Shown: positions 27,066 through 36,470, numbered from the stretch's first letter. The stretch: DNA of 64,000 nt from Flavobacterium geliluteum (GCF_017948595.1 NZ_JAGFBV010000014.1:49042-113041), one strand, 5' to 3'. Notes: generated by a model from the letters alone, not told the origin. Numbers and translations are program-made.

Positions 27066-28763
27066 CTATGGATTCTGCGTTAGAGTACCTGGGTAGGCAT
27101 TAATCTCAGACTGCGGAATGTATTGTATCACACGTGGGCTCGTGGCAGGAACATCATTCATAGGTAAATGAGGTCCAGGATAATGGCGTGTCATCGTTTG
27201 TCCGTTTCTGTACACATCATAACCACGATGCGCTTCAAATGCTAATTCCAACTGGCGTTCTTCGTCAATACGTTGTACCGCATTTGTACTATTTAAAGAA
27301 GTATAACCTCCTCCTACAATCGCTCTCTCCCTGATAATATTAAGATTAGTTAAAGCATTATTATAGTCTCCTTTTTTAGCGTATGCTTCGGCCATATTCA
27401 AATACATTTCTGCCAATCTGGAAATGATCGGTGAGTGCAAGTGCGAATCATTATTCTGTAAAGAGCATTTTGTAATGTAAAACATTGGATATACACGATT
27501 TAAGAGCATCATGTAATCTTTTTCACCCGTGTAAGTTGTGCCTTCATAGACAATAGAATATTGATTTTCGGCGGCATTTACCGTAGTAAGATTATAGTCG
27601 GTGGTTCCAATAGTGATATAATACGAACCATTTGTATTGGTTTTTAATGGCTGTTGAATATAATTGTACCCAGTTTGCACGCCAGAACTATTTTTTACAT
27701 CCACCACAAAACGAAAAGCTTCAGTTTTGTTTCCCGAGGCATCTTCGGTATATTGCGGATCAATAAAGGCCCAACGCGCATCTTTTTTCAATCCTGCTTT
27801 TCGAAGCAAATCAAGATATTCTCCGCTGGCATACATTTCGCCCCAACCTTGTCCCTGAATGTTAGCGTACATTCCGCCAATTCCATAATAATGGTCAAAT
27901 CCTGAATATTCTGAGGCAATTCTTTTTATGGCAAAAATAGTTTCGGTTTGTTCTCCAGCATCAGGTGCATACGTATTGTATTTCATAAAGTTAGCTCGAT
28001 TTAGCAAATTATATCTTCCGCTGGCGATCACTTTATTGGCATATTCTATAGATAGTGTTGCAAATTCTTGATTTGGATTTTCATACGTACCGCTCATGTA
28101 CAAATACACTCTCGAAAGCATTGCTTGTGCGGCTTGTTTGGTGGCATAAACGGCAGATTTGTTTACAGTCATTAAGGCTTCGGCTTTTTTTAGATCGCTG
28201 ATAGCCTGAGCATACGTGTCTTTTACAGTAGAACGGTCAGGTAAGGCAAGATTGCTTAAATCAGCAGGTAAACCATTTACAATTGGCACACCTAAATTGG
28301 TGTCAGGTGACTGTGCATAAGGTCTTCCGTAGGTACGGCATAAGTAAAAATAGATCATGCCTCTTAAATAATAGGCTTCTCCTAACTGTTGGTCAACAGC
28401 GGGACTTTCGCCTTCCGGAATTATTTTTATCAAATCGCTTGATTGCGAAATGATTTTGTAACCGTTATTCCAAAAAGTAGATAATCTTCCGTTATCAGGA
28501 ATATGTTGGTAGGAGATAAAAGAGTAGAAAGAGTCAGTAGAAGTTCCTCTAATCATAATGTTGTCCCCAGGATATTCTCCGACACGGTGCATAACATCAG
28601 ACCAACCTTTTAGTTGGGCATAACATCCGTTTAATAAAACTTCTATAGAGGCTTCTTTGTCTTGTTGTATTTTGTCTTGTGTGTAGGAGCCAAAAGGTTC
28701 TCTGTCTAACTCACAAGAAGACAGGAAACTAATTGCGATACTTAATAATAATATCTTTTTCAT
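27066..28763 (-). CDS. SusD/RagB family glycan-binding lipoprotein
   Basis: Surface lipoprotein that forms the lid of a SusC channel and captures oligosaccharide. Signal with lipobox LSSC (Cys16) and acidic residues. 565 residues, typical. SusD-like helical TPR region (YYLRGMIYFYLCRTYG near 130, KAEALMTVNKSAVYATKQAAQAMLSRVYLYM near 195-225) and a C-terminal RagB block (ISRLAEMYLNMAEAYAKKGDYNNALTNLNIIR near 450, DEERQLELAFEAHRGYDVYRNG near 500). 11 nt from susC, the canonical pair. Confidence 0.95.
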   Translation of the reverse strand: MKKILLLSIAISFLSSCELDREPFGSYTQDKIQQDKEASIEVLLNGCYAQLKGWSDVMHRVGEYPGDNIMIRGTSTDSFYSFISYQHIPDNGRLSTFWNNGYKIISQSSDLIKIIPEGESPAVDQQLGEAYYLRGMIYFYLCRTYGRPYAQSPDTNLGVPIVNGLPADLSNLALPDRSTVKDTYAQAISDLKKAEALMTVNKSAVYATKQAAQAMLSRVYLYMSGTYENPNQEFATLSIEYANKVIASGRYNLLNRANFMKYNTYAPDAGEQTETIFAIKRIASEYSGFDHYYGIGGMYANIQGQGWGEMYASGEYLDLLRKAGLKKDARWAFIDPQYTEDASGNKTEAFRFVVDVKNSSGVQTGYNYIQQPLKTNTNGSYYITIGTTDYNLTTVNAAENQYSIVYEGTTYTGEKDYMMLLNRVYPMFYITKCSLQNNDSHLHSPIISRLAEMYLNMAEAYAKKGDYNNALTNLNIIRERAIVGGGYTSLNSTNAVQRIDEERQLELAFEAHRGYDVYRNGQTMTRHYPGPHLPMNDVPATSPRVIQYIPQSEINAYPGTLTQNP

Positions 28764-28774
28764 GATTTTGTTTT

Positions 28775-31700
28775 TTAAAGAGTTAGATTGAGTCCAAGTG
28801 TAATTCTACTGGTCTGAGGGTACATTTGAGTTGCAACACCAGAAATTACGTATTGACCAGTTCCGCTATCGTAATTAGGTGAAAGTTCTGGTGTTACACC
28901 AGAGAAATGCGAAATTGTAAATAAATTTTCTCCAGCCACAAATAATCTTAAACTATTGATATTTAATGTTTTAATTGGCAGAGTGTAACCAAAAGAAACA
29001 CTTCTCATTTTTAAGTACGTTCCGGTTTCTAAGAAGCGAGAAGAAGATTTGTTGGAGTTGCTTGGATTGTTGTAAATTGCTTCAGGATGCGTTGCGATAT
29101 CACCCGGTTTTTCCCAACGACTCCAACCGCTATGCAAATTCATTTGGTTTCTGTCAGTGTAAGCACCATCCGAATCAAATTCAGCTCTAGCGTAGTTGTA
29201 AATTTCACCTCCAACAGAATAACTAAAAATAGCAGCAAAATCAAAGTTTTTATAATTTAAAGTAGTCGAGAACCCTCCAAAGAAATCAGGAGTGTAAGAA
29301 CCAATTACTTTTCTAAATTTTGAGGCTTCACCATAACTGTATGTTTTTACACGTTCTCCTGCAGCATCAGTAGTAAACCATTGTGGCTTACCGTTTTCAG
29401 GGTCAACTCCAGCCCATTCTGTTAAATACCAGCTATCTACATCGTAACCTGGTTTTAGTAGTTTTGAAGCAGAACCAGCCACACCACTGCCGTCTCCAAC
29501 AATGATTTCCTGACGGTCTCCATAAAGACTAGTTACTTTGTTTTTGTTTACGCCAATATTGGCATCAACAGACCATTTTAGGTTTTCATTTTTTATAATA
29601 TCTACAGCAATAGAGGCTTCAAAACCTCGATTATTTACTGCACCTACATTTCTCCAAATGCTTGTGACCCCAATGACTCCGGGAAGCGGAACCCTATATA
29701 GTAAATCAGAAGTATTTTTGTCATAATAATCAAATGTTATGTTTACTCTGTCAAAGAAACTTACATCCAGACCTACGCCTGCGGTATATGTTTTTTCCCA
29801 GCTCAGATCGGGATTTCCTAATTGCGAGATTAGAGCTCCCGGATTTGCATCATAACTTTCAGAGAAAGAATACAGTGGTAAGTGTCCGTACAAACTATTT
29901 GGTCGATTACCCACAGAACCATAACTGGCTCTTAGTTTTAAATTAGTAACCCAATCTGCTTTAAAAAAATCTTCGTTATGAATGTTCCAACCACCGCTTA
30001 TCGAAAAGAAATTACCATATTGCGCATTTTTTCCAAAATTGGAAGCACCATCACGACGAAACGAAAGTTGTGCCAAATAGCGATTGTCATACGAATAATT
30101 GATGTTTGATAGTAAGGATTGTACCGCCCATTCTGAGCGATTTCCTCCTACTTTTTCTGGAATTGCAGCAGGATCAGTTACGATAATTCCTGGTGGAATA
30201 CCAGTGGCAACCGCACGACTTGATTTAGAGCTGTATTCATTCCACTCATAACCTGCAATCGCATTTATTTCATGTTTACCAAATGAGGTATTGAATTTTA
30301 ATAATTGATTGGTATAAAATCGGTTAAATGTGCTAAAATTATCTTCAATTCTACCTTTTACAGCCAAACCAGAAGAAGATCTCGGATCAGAATAGGAGGT
30401 AGAATTGGCATTGCCAAAAATATAATTGTTCACAGATGCAAAAGTCAGCCATTTCGTAAGTTTGACATCAAAATCAAGATTTGAGCGCACGTTGTAATCT
30501 TCAGATTCATAAAAATTCCATTGCAAGTCATACAAGTAGTTAGATCCGGTCGTATTTACCCAAGTTGGGTTTGGTGCGTTTCCTACTAAAGTTCCGTCGG
30601 GTAAGTAAGGGCTATCCCAAGGCATATTTCCGTACAAAGCGCCTACAGAATGTTGTTGGTCATATACTTTTTCTTTTGTTAAATTTACCTGAGGTCTTAT
30701 TGTTAGCCAGCTGTTGGGCTTGTACTCAAATTTCATGAGACCGTTATATTTTTTATAATCATAGCCTTTTATAGCACCTGTTTCGTCATAAACTCCCACC
30801 GAAACATAACTTTTAAAGTTTTCTCCACCGCCGCTAATAGATAAGTTATAATCTTTGGCAATGCCGGTTTGTGTAGCATTGTCCCACCAATTGTAGTTTT
30901 TATTGCGTAAATCTGGATTCCACCACCAAACATTTTCAAAATCTTGCTTGTTCGAAAATGAGTCATATAAATCATATAATTCTTCTCCGTTCATAATTTT
31001 AAAATTCCCTGAGTTTAGGGTTGCCATAGCCGTTTTTGCCGAAAAATTGATCACGGCTTTGCCTTGTTTCCCGCTTTTTGTCGTAACCACAATAACACCG
31101 TTGGCACCCTGAGAACCATAAACAGCTGTCGAAGCCGCATCTTTCAGTACCGTTAAATTTTCGATATCTGCAGGATTCATGCTCGGAGAACTGTTTCCCA
31201 CGATCACACCATCTACTACCCAAAGAGGATCGGTGCTGCCATTTACGGTGCTTCGGCCTCTAATTACTACTTTAGAAGCACCGCCAGGCTGCCCACCACT
31301 TGTGCTTACAAATACACCAGTTGCTTTTCCTGCCAATAAATTTTCGACGGTTGGAGTCGTTACATCCAGTAGTTTTTTATTGTTTAAAGTTTGCAAAGAA
31401 CCGGTCAAGCTTTCTTTTTTTACTTTGCTGTAACCTACCACAATTACTTCGTCCATAAGTTTTCCTTCCTCCTTCATGGTAATAATCAAGGTACTATTTC
31501 CAGCAGTCACTTCTTGTTCTTGCATTCCTAAGAACGAAAAAATTAATATAGAACCTGTATTGGGAACTTCTAGGGCAAAACTGCCATCCATATCTGTTTG
31601 TACTCCAGTTGCCGTGCCTTTTACAGTAACATTGACACCGGGAATCGGTACTCCTTTTTCGTCAATTACTTTTCCTTTTACTATTTTTTGTACAAAGGAG

Positions 31701-31852
31701 GTCGTTTCATGCGTTCTTATTTCTTTGAGACTTGTTGCATTTGCTACTTGAAAAGCCATCGATAATACCGATAAAGTGATCAATTTGATTGCTTTTCCAG
31801 GACCTTTAATTAGCCGCAAATTTCTTGGTTTTTTTTTGGATAATAGTTTCAT
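28775..31852 (-). CDS. SusC/RagA family TonB-dependent outer-membrane receptor
   Basis: Outer-membrane importer of oligosaccharides. 1025 residues. Long N-terminal signal (hydrophobic about 24-40), carboxypeptidase-regulatory-like domain (about 57-130: GKVIDEKGVPIPGVNVTVKG), TonB box-like DEVIVVGY, plug with NLLAGKATGVFV and GQPGGASKVVIRGRST (about 165-205) and a beta-barrel ending in a hydrophobic TLGLNLTL. First gene of the susC operon; transcription probably starts near 32000, giving a leader of about 145 nt, under the LacI-type operator pair at 32052-32088. Confidence 0.95.
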   Translation of the reverse strand: MKLLSKKKPRNLRLIKGPGKAIKLITLSVLSMAFQVANATSLKEIRTHETTSFVQKIVKGKVIDEKGVPIPGVNVTVKGTATGVQTDMDGSFALEVPNTGSILIFSFLGMQEQEVTAGNSTLIITMKEEGKLMDEVIVVGYSKVKKESLTGSLQTLNNKKLLDVTTPTVENLLAGKATGVFVSTSGGQPGGASKVVIRGRSTVNGSTDPLWVVDGVIVGNSSPSMNPADIENLTVLKDAASTAVYGSQGANGVIVVTTKSGKQGKAVINFSAKTAMATLNSGNFKIMNGEELYDLYDSFSNKQDFENVWWWNPDLRNKNYNWWDNATQTGIAKDYNLSISGGGENFKSYVSVGVYDETGAIKGYDYKKYNGLMKFEYKPNSWLTIRPQVNLTKEKVYDQQHSVGALYGNMPWDSPYLPDGTLVGNAPNPTWVNTTGSNYLYDLQWNFYESEDYNVRSNLDFDVKLTKWLTFASVNNYIFGNANSTSYSDPRSSSGLAVKGRIEDNFSTFNRFYTNQLLKFNTSFGKHEINAIAGYEWNEYSSKSSRAVATGIPPGIIVTDPAAIPEKVGGNRSEWAVQSLLSNINYSYDNRYLAQLSFRRDGASNFGKNAQYGNFFSISGGWNIHNEDFFKADWVTNLKLRASYGSVGNRPNSLYGHLPLYSFSESYDANPGALISQLGNPDLSWEKTYTAGVGLDVSFFDRVNITFDYYDKNTSDLLYRVPLPGVIGVTSIWRNVGAVNNRGFEASIAVDIIKNENLKWSVDANIGVNKNKVTSLYGDRQEIIVGDGSGVAGSASKLLKPGYDVDSWYLTEWAGVDPENGKPQWFTTDAAGERVKTYSYGEASKFRKVIGSYTPDFFGGFSTTLNYKNFDFAAIFSYSVGGEIYNYARAEFDSDGAYTDRNQMNLHSGWSRWEKPGDIATHPEAIYNNPSNSNKSSSRFLETGTYLKMRSVSFGYTLPIKTLNINSLRLFVAGENLFTISHFSGVTPELSPNYDSGTGQYVISGVATQMYPQTSRITLGLNLTL

Positions 31853-32004
31853 GTAGTTGAGATGGTTTAGGTTAATAAATTGGTTTTGTCGTTGTGTTTT
31901 TCAATAAAAAAAAGGATGAAATTGTGTCTTTTTAAATAAAAATGTTTGATGGTAAAATGATTAAAAAAGAGGTGTTTTTTTAGCTCCTAAAATTTATTAT
32001 TGGA

Positions 32005-32035
32005 CGAAACTATCGATTATATTTTTATTAAACAA
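32005..32035 (-). promoter_or_regulatory. susC promoter
   Basis: Read on the minus strand: TTG (32035-32033), 20-bp spacer, TAGTTTCG (32012-32005), one change from TAnnTTTG. The same variant -7 and spacing occur at the kinase operon, which supports both. Confidence 0.65.
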
Positions 32036-32051
32036 GAAAAAACAGGAAAAA

Positions 32052-32088
32052 TGTGCTCGAACACACTAAATTTATGTTCTCGAGCACA
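32052..32088. promoter_or_regulatory. Tandem LacI-type operators upstream of susC
   Basis: Two near-perfect 14-bp palindromes, TGTGCTCGAACACA (32052-32065) and TGTTCTCGAGCACA (32075-32088), 23 bp start to start. Read on the susC strand the pair is identical to the pair at 34231-34267, differing only in the 9-bp spacer. Centre CTCGAG-like dyads are typical of LacI-family sites. Distance to the TTG box is 16 nt. Confidence 0.75.
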
Positions 32089-32486
32089 TAAAATTAAGTA
32101 AAACGTTTTTTTAAACCTAAATTGATACTTTTTTTCTAAAATAAAATGATTAATGAATAATCGTTCAGAAAGCATTTTTTTCAGTAAAAATATTTTTTAT
32201 TGAATTATAATAGTTACTATGGTGTTATTTTGATAATTATGTAATTACTAATCTTTAATTTTAACAATAACTTAATTTTTTAGAGATGAATTTTAAAGCT
32301 CAATTGTGAAAAATACTTGCCCTTTTTCTTGTAAAATGTTTCTCAAAAAGCAGGTGTTTTTTCTTTACAGTTTTGTAGTATCTTAGCAAAGCAAAAAAAG
32401 GTAGAAACTAAGAGTCGTTTTGTTTCAGATTTGAAAAGGAAGAAACAGTTTTTTTGTGTTTTAATTCTAATGAAAATTAAAAATTA

Positions 32487-33125
32487 ATGAGTCAAATTTT
32501 AAAAGAATATCAGGTGAATTTTATAGAAAAAAAAATACCTTATTTTGATGAAGCGTTTTGGAAAAAAGCAAATTTTTTGACAGATTTTTGTTCACCGTGG
32601 GAGAAAGCTGAGATTTCTAAAATTGAATTTAGAGCACTTTGGAATTTAGAAACCCTTTTTTTTAAATTTACTGTTTTTGATACCGATGTTTACATTGACA
32701 CGACAGACGAAAGTTTTAAAAGTATTAGCAAATCAGATCGGGTAGAATTATTTTTTAGGACAAACCAGGATATCAATCCCTATTATTGTTTAGAAATGGA
32801 TTCCGCTGCAAGAATAATGGATTTTAAGGCTTTTCCTAATAGAAATTTTGATGTAGTATGGAAATGGCCTAAAACAGATTTACAAGTACGATCTTCAAAC
32901 GATACTACTTCTTTTAGCGTAGAAGGCGAGATAAGTCTAAAGTCGCTGAAAGCCTTGGATCTCATCAAAAATGATACTCTCGAAGTTGGTGTTTTTAGAG
33001 CGAAATTCAATACAATAACTGATTTGCAATATAAACCAACATGGATTACTTGGGTCGATCCGCAGACGGCTGATCCTAATTTTCATATTGCCTCTTCTTT
33101 TGGCAGATTTATTTTGATGAAATAA
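32487..33125 (+). CDS. CBM9-like carbohydrate-binding protein, no signal peptide
   Basis: 212 residues resembling the family-9-like carbohydrate-binding fold found in Bacteroidota (FDEAFWKKANFLTDFCSPWE, ALWNLETLFFKFTVFDTDVY, SDRVELFFRTNQDINPYYCLEMD, with EVGVFRAKFNT and TWITWVDPQTADPNFHIASSFGRFIL). These modules bind sugars or mark substrate recognition. No signal peptide or lipobox, so cytosolic if the start is right. It runs towards lacI with a 2-bp gap between stops and no terminator. Its role in the locus is unknown. Confidence 0.82.
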   Translation: MSQILKEYQVNFIEKKIPYFDEAFWKKANFLTDFCSPWEKAEISKIEFRALWNLETLFFKFTVFDTDVYIDTTDESFKSISKSDRVELFFRTNQDINPYYCLEMDSAARIMDFKAFPNRNFDVVWKWPKTDLQVRSSNDTTSFSVEGEISLKSLKALDLIKNDTLEVGVFRAKFNTITDLQYKPTWITWVDPQTADPNFHIASSFGRFILMK

Positions 33126-33127
33126 AA

Positions 33128-34168
33128 TTATGAAATGTAAAAAGAGGCATTTTCAGCATTAATAATATCAATTGGCAATACTATCGTTTGAGGGATTTCT
33201 TTGCCGTACAAAAAGTGTTCGACTAAAGTTGCAACTCCTAAATAAACTTGTCTTTTCTGATTTTGATGAATTAAAAAATGAATTGAACCCTTATTGAGAT
33301 GGGTAATATTTTTGTGTATCAAATCATAACCAATCAATGCAATTTTTTTGCACTTTTCTTCAGGAAGCAGCGAGGCAATTTGATATGCTTTTGAGGTAGT
33401 GATAAAAATTCCTTTTAAATTGGTGTTTTCAATAAGGAAAGCTTCCAGTTTTGCCTCAATATTAGAGAATTTTAATTTTAACGTGTTGATAGTAAAATTA
33501 GGATTGTTTTTTTCTTCAAAATAATTCCTAAAACCTTTTTCTTTTTCCTGCATGTGAACAGCGTTTTTCACACTTTCATCGATATGAATAATAGCAATTT
33601 GCCCTTCGGAAACAATTAAACTCATTAAACTTGCAGCAACTCGGCCACTTTTGTGCAAATCCTGACCCACAAAACTTTTTATGACATCCGATTCGACTTG
33701 ATTATTAAAAGTATTGACAATAATATTCAATTCCTCATATTGTTTCATGACTTCCAATGTTTCTTTATGAAATAGAGGAGCCAGCAAAACGGCGTCTGGA
33801 GCTTGCGCAATAACAGTTTGGTTGGTATTTACAAAAGATTTTTTGCTTTCGGGATTAAAAAAATGTGTTTCAATATTCACATTATAAGCTTTAAATTCTT
33901 TTTTGGCATCATCAATTCCATTGATACACGGAAGCCAATAGGGGTCAAATTCAGGATCTGGCAATAAAACACAAATGTGGTAAACTTTATTGTTTTTGAG
34001 GTTTCGTGCAATAAGATTGGGTTGGTAATCAATTACTTTAAGTACTTCATTTATTTTATCAAGTGCCGTAGGGGAAACTTTTCCTCTATTGTGCAAAACA
34101 CGATCTACAGTTCCTTTTGAAACTCCTGCAAGTTTGGCAATATCCTTTATTGTGTACTTTTTATCCAT
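33128..34168 (-). CDS. LacI-family transcriptional regulator of the amino-sugar locus
   Basis: 346 residues. Helix-turn-helix YTIKDIAKLAGVSKGTVDRVLHNRGKV (about 5-31), hinge-helix region with NLIARNLKNN (about 51-60), then a periplasmic-binding-protein-like effector domain (about 60-340). It is flanked by two operator pairs, one about 63 bp beyond its own start and the other upstream of susC, so it is their likely ligand and may also autoregulate. Effector probably a sugar or sugar phosphate from the pathway; repressor or activator is not decided. The promoter -7 box ends 5 nt before the ATG. Confidence 0.92.
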   Translation of the reverse strand: MDKKYTIKDIAKLAGVSKGTVDRVLHNRGKVSPTALDKINEVLKVIDYQPNLIARNLKNNKVYHICVLLPDPEFDPYWLPCINGIDDAKKEFKAYNVNIETHFFNPESKKSFVNTNQTVIAQAPDAVLLAPLFHKETLEVMKQYEELNIIVNTFNNQVESDVIKSFVGQDLHKSGRVAASLMSLIVSEGQIAIIHIDESVKNAVHMQEKEKGFRNYFEEKNNPNFTINTLKLKFSNIEAKLEAFLIENTNLKGIFITTSKAYQIASLLPEEKCKKIALIGYDLIHKNITHLNKGSIHFLIHQNQKRQVYLGVATLVEHFLYGKEIPQTIVLPIDIINAENASFYIS

Positions 34169-34173
34169 ATACG

Positions 34174-34181
34174 CAAATATA
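34174..34181 (-). promoter_or_regulatory. -7 element of lacI, near-leaderless transcript
   Basis: CAAATATA on the plus strand is TATATTTG on the coding strand, ending 5 nt before the lacI ATG. RNA would start at about the ATG. Confidence 0.45.
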
Positions 34182-34230
34182 ACAACTTTGATCGAATTTA
34201 GTATCCTTATATTTTTTCGTACAGTTAAAG

Positions 34231-34267
34231 TGTGCTCGAGAACATTTGTAAAGTGTGTTCGAGCACA
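34231..34267. promoter_or_regulatory. Tandem LacI-type operators upstream of kinase operon
   Basis: TGTGCTCGAGAACA (34231-34244) and TGTGTTCGAGCACA (34254-34267), 23 bp start to start. The same two words, in the same order, occur on the susC coding strand. They lie between the divergent lacI and kinase promoters, 15 nt from the kinase TTG box. Confidence 0.78.
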
Positions 34268-34282
34268 TTTTGTTTATTTTGT

Positions 34283-34313
34283 TTGTTTTATCAAAAATTA
34301 TTAGCTAGTTTCG
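34283..34313 (+). promoter_or_regulatory. Kinase operon promoter
   Basis: TTG (34283-34285), 20-bp spacer, TAGTTTCG (34306-34313). Expected RNA start near 34319, leader about 80 nt. Geometry matches the susC promoter. Confidence 0.65.
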
Positions 34314-34399
34314 TAGAATTAAAACCAAAATCCAAAATCAATTTTTAATCTAAAATCAATCTAATTCATTCAATTACATTGGTTTAATCTGCTTTTTTA

Positions 34400-35485
34400 A
34401 TGAAGAAAATAATATCATTAGCTCCCGGTCGAACCTGTCTCTTTGGAGATCATCAAGATTACTTGGGATTGCCTGTTATAGCCTGTGCTATAAATCGAAA
34501 TATACAATTGATTGCGGAAGAAAACGAGAGTAATACTTTTGTTCTTAATATGGTGGATATTAATGAAATTAGGGAAATTAATATCAACGAAACTTTTACA
34601 GAATTAGAACCACGAGATTATTTTGCATCGGCTTTGCGTGTTTTACGCAGGCATGGCTGCATTCCTACGGTTGGTTACACAATTACTGTTTCAGGAGATA
34701 TCCCAATAAATTCGGGCACTTCAAGTTCATCAGCATTATTAATGGCGTGGATAAAATTTCTTATCACTGCTTTTGGAGTAGATGACCCCGTTACGCCCGA
34801 ATTTATTGCGCAAATAGGTTATGCTTCTGAGGTTTTAGAACACGGAGAACCAGGTGGAATGATGGATCATTTTAGCATAGGAGTCGGAAATATTGTCTAT
34901 ATAAATACCCAAAATCCTTTTTCGTATAAAATCATCGGTACCGAATTAAAAGGTTTGATTACAGGAGTTTCCGGGATTCCTAAAGAAACCATCGGGTTAA
35001 TTGGAGAGCTAAAAGGAAATGCGCTTATAGCTATTGATTGTATCAAACAAGAGTTCCCCAATTTTGATTTGAATACGGCTAACATCGAAGACTTGGATTT
35101 GTATCGAAATTCTTTGCCAGATCGCTTAATTCCGTATTTCGAAGCAGCAATTATGAATTATGATTACACCAAAAAAGCGCTGAAAGAGTTTGAAAAACCC
35201 GTTTTAAATCTCCGAAAAATTGGTGAATTAATGAATCGACATCATGAAGTTTTACGCGATTTGTTAAAAATCACAGTTCCAAGAATCGATGCTATGATCG
35301 ATGCAGCTCTAAGAGCAGGAGCTTACGGTGCAAAAATTGTTGGTTCCGGCGGCGGCGGCAGTATCGTTGTAATTGCTGATCCCGATAAAGAAAACTTGGT
35401 TATTCAAGCCATTTTAGAAGCTGGTGCGGCAGCCGCCTATCCAGTGTGTGTAGATCCGGGAGTAAGAATTGTCAAGAATAGTTAA
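34400..35485 (+). CDS. GHMP-family sugar kinase (galactokinase/NahK-like)
   Basis: 361 residues. All three GHMP motifs are present: APGRTCLFGDHQDYLG (8-23; galactokinases have GRVNLIGEHTDY), the phosphate-binding GxGxSSS-like INSGTSSSSALL near 102-113, and VGSGGGGSIVVIA near 313. It phosphorylates a sugar, often at C1. The changed first motif (CLFGDHQDY) argues against plain galactose as substrate. It heads an operon with a nucleotidyltransferase (31 nt apart) and, later, transporter and NagB-PIG-L. The best guess is an N-acetylhexosamine or related sugar from GH109 action, which is inference. Confidence 0.85.
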   Translation: MKKIISLAPGRTCLFGDHQDYLGLPVIACAINRNIQLIAEENESNTFVLNMVDINEIREININETFTELEPRDYFASALRVLRRHGCIPTVGYTITVSGDIPINSGTSSSSALLMAWIKFLITAFGVDDPVTPEFIAQIGYASEVLEHGEPGGMMDHFSIGVGNIVYINTQNPFSYKIIGTELKGLITGVSGIPKETIGLIGELKGNALIAIDCIKQEFPNFDLNTANIEDLDLYRNSLPDRLIPYFEAAIMNYDYTKKALKEFEKPVLNLRKIGELMNRHHEVLRDLLKITVPRIDAMIDAALRAGAYGAKIVGSGGGGSIVVIADPDKENLVIQAILEAGAAAAYPVCVDPGVRIVKNS

Positions 35486-35516
35486 AATAGTATAATTTTA
35501 AAAAAAAATAAACAAA

Positions 35517-36392
35517 ATGCATAAAAAATTAGTTATTCTGGCGGGTGGGGCATCGTCGCGAATGAAGAAAGAATCAGTTGCCAAAAATTTGACAGCAGAA
35601 GAAATTGTACAGGCAAACGAAAGAAGTAAAGGCTTAATTGGCGTTGGTGCGCAAGGAAGACCTTTATTAGATTATCTTTTATTGAATGCTAAAAAAGCGG
35701 GTTACGAAAAAATTTATATCATCATTGGCGAACAAGGTGATTTGTTTAAAGAATTTTACGGAAACCAAAATACCAATAATAATTTTAATGGGCTAAATAT
35801 TTCTTTTGCAACACAATATATTCCAGAGGGTCGAGTAAAACCATTTGGCACAGCAGATGCTTTGTGGCATGCGGTTAAACAGTTTCCGGAGCTTAACGCC
35901 GATGAATACACAGTTTGCAATAGTGATAATCTGTATTCTGCCGAAGCGTTATATGCGCTTCGTCGTACCGAAAGCCCAAATGCATTTATAAGTTATGATC
36001 GTGATGCTTTACATTTTTCATCTGAAAGAATTTCGCGTTTTGCCATTGCTAAATTAGATGAAAGCAACCGTTTATTAGATATTTTAGAAAAGCCTTTGGT
36101 AGATGATTTGGAACATTATAAAGATGTAGAAGGTAAGATAAGAGTAAGTATGAATGCTTTTAAATTTAATGGTGCTATGGTATATTCTTTCTTAAAAAAT
36201 TGCCCCGTACATCCTGAAAGAGATGAAAAAGAATTGCCAACGGTACTTTTAAATGCTCTGAAAGAATTTCCAAATAGTATCGTAGGAATTCCTTTTTCAG
36301 AGCATGTCCCGGATTTGACTGCCAAAGAAGATATTGCTGATGTAAAAGAATATCTCAAAAAACATTATCCGGTCTTAGATTGGCAAATTTAA
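35517..36392 (+). CDS. Sugar-phosphate nucleotidyltransferase
   Basis: 291 residues of the NTP-transferase fold. LAGGASSRM (8-16) is the nucleotide loop, a variable insertion follows, GKPFGT-like motif is seen as KPFGTADALWHAV (about 106-118) and the metal-binding stretch is VCNSDNLYS near 133. It joins a sugar-1-phosphate to a nucleotide. Next to a GHMP kinase it resembles a split form of the bifunctional kinase/pyrophosphorylase Fkp or a NahK/GalT-like salvage pair. Which sugar and which NTP cannot be read from the sequence. Confidence 0.8.
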   Translation: MHKKLVILAGGASSRMKKESVAKNLTAEEIVQANERSKGLIGVGAQGRPLLDYLLLNAKKAGYEKIYIIIGEQGDLFKEFYGNQNTNNNFNGLNISFATQYIPEGRVKPFGTADALWHAVKQFPELNADEYTVCNSDNLYSAEALYALRRTESPNAFISYDRDALHFSSERISRFAIAKLDESNRLLDILEKPLVDDLEHYKDVEGKIRVSMNAFKFNGAMVYSFLKNCPVHPERDEKELPTVLLNALKEFPNSIVGIPFSEHVPDLTAKEDIADVKEYLKKHYPVLDWQI

Positions 36393-36470
36393 AAACATTC
36401 AAAATCTTGATTTCTAATTTAGAAAAGAAAAATAATTGACACATTGTTTTTGTTTTGCAAAAAAAACGCA

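Larger units (their letters stand above)
31853..32486. other. Divergent control region, no gene
   Basis: 634-bp AT-rich gap between susC (minus) and the CBM9-like gene (plus). It contains the susC promoter (32005-32035) and operator pair (32052-32088); the CBM9-side half has no confident promoter beyond a weak TATCTTAG at 32379-32386. I see no ORF or RNA gene. Confidence 0.6.

Noticed and set aside
31476..31751. Plus-strand frames opposite susC
   Set aside because: Antisense shadows of a strong SusC gene with low-complexity translation.
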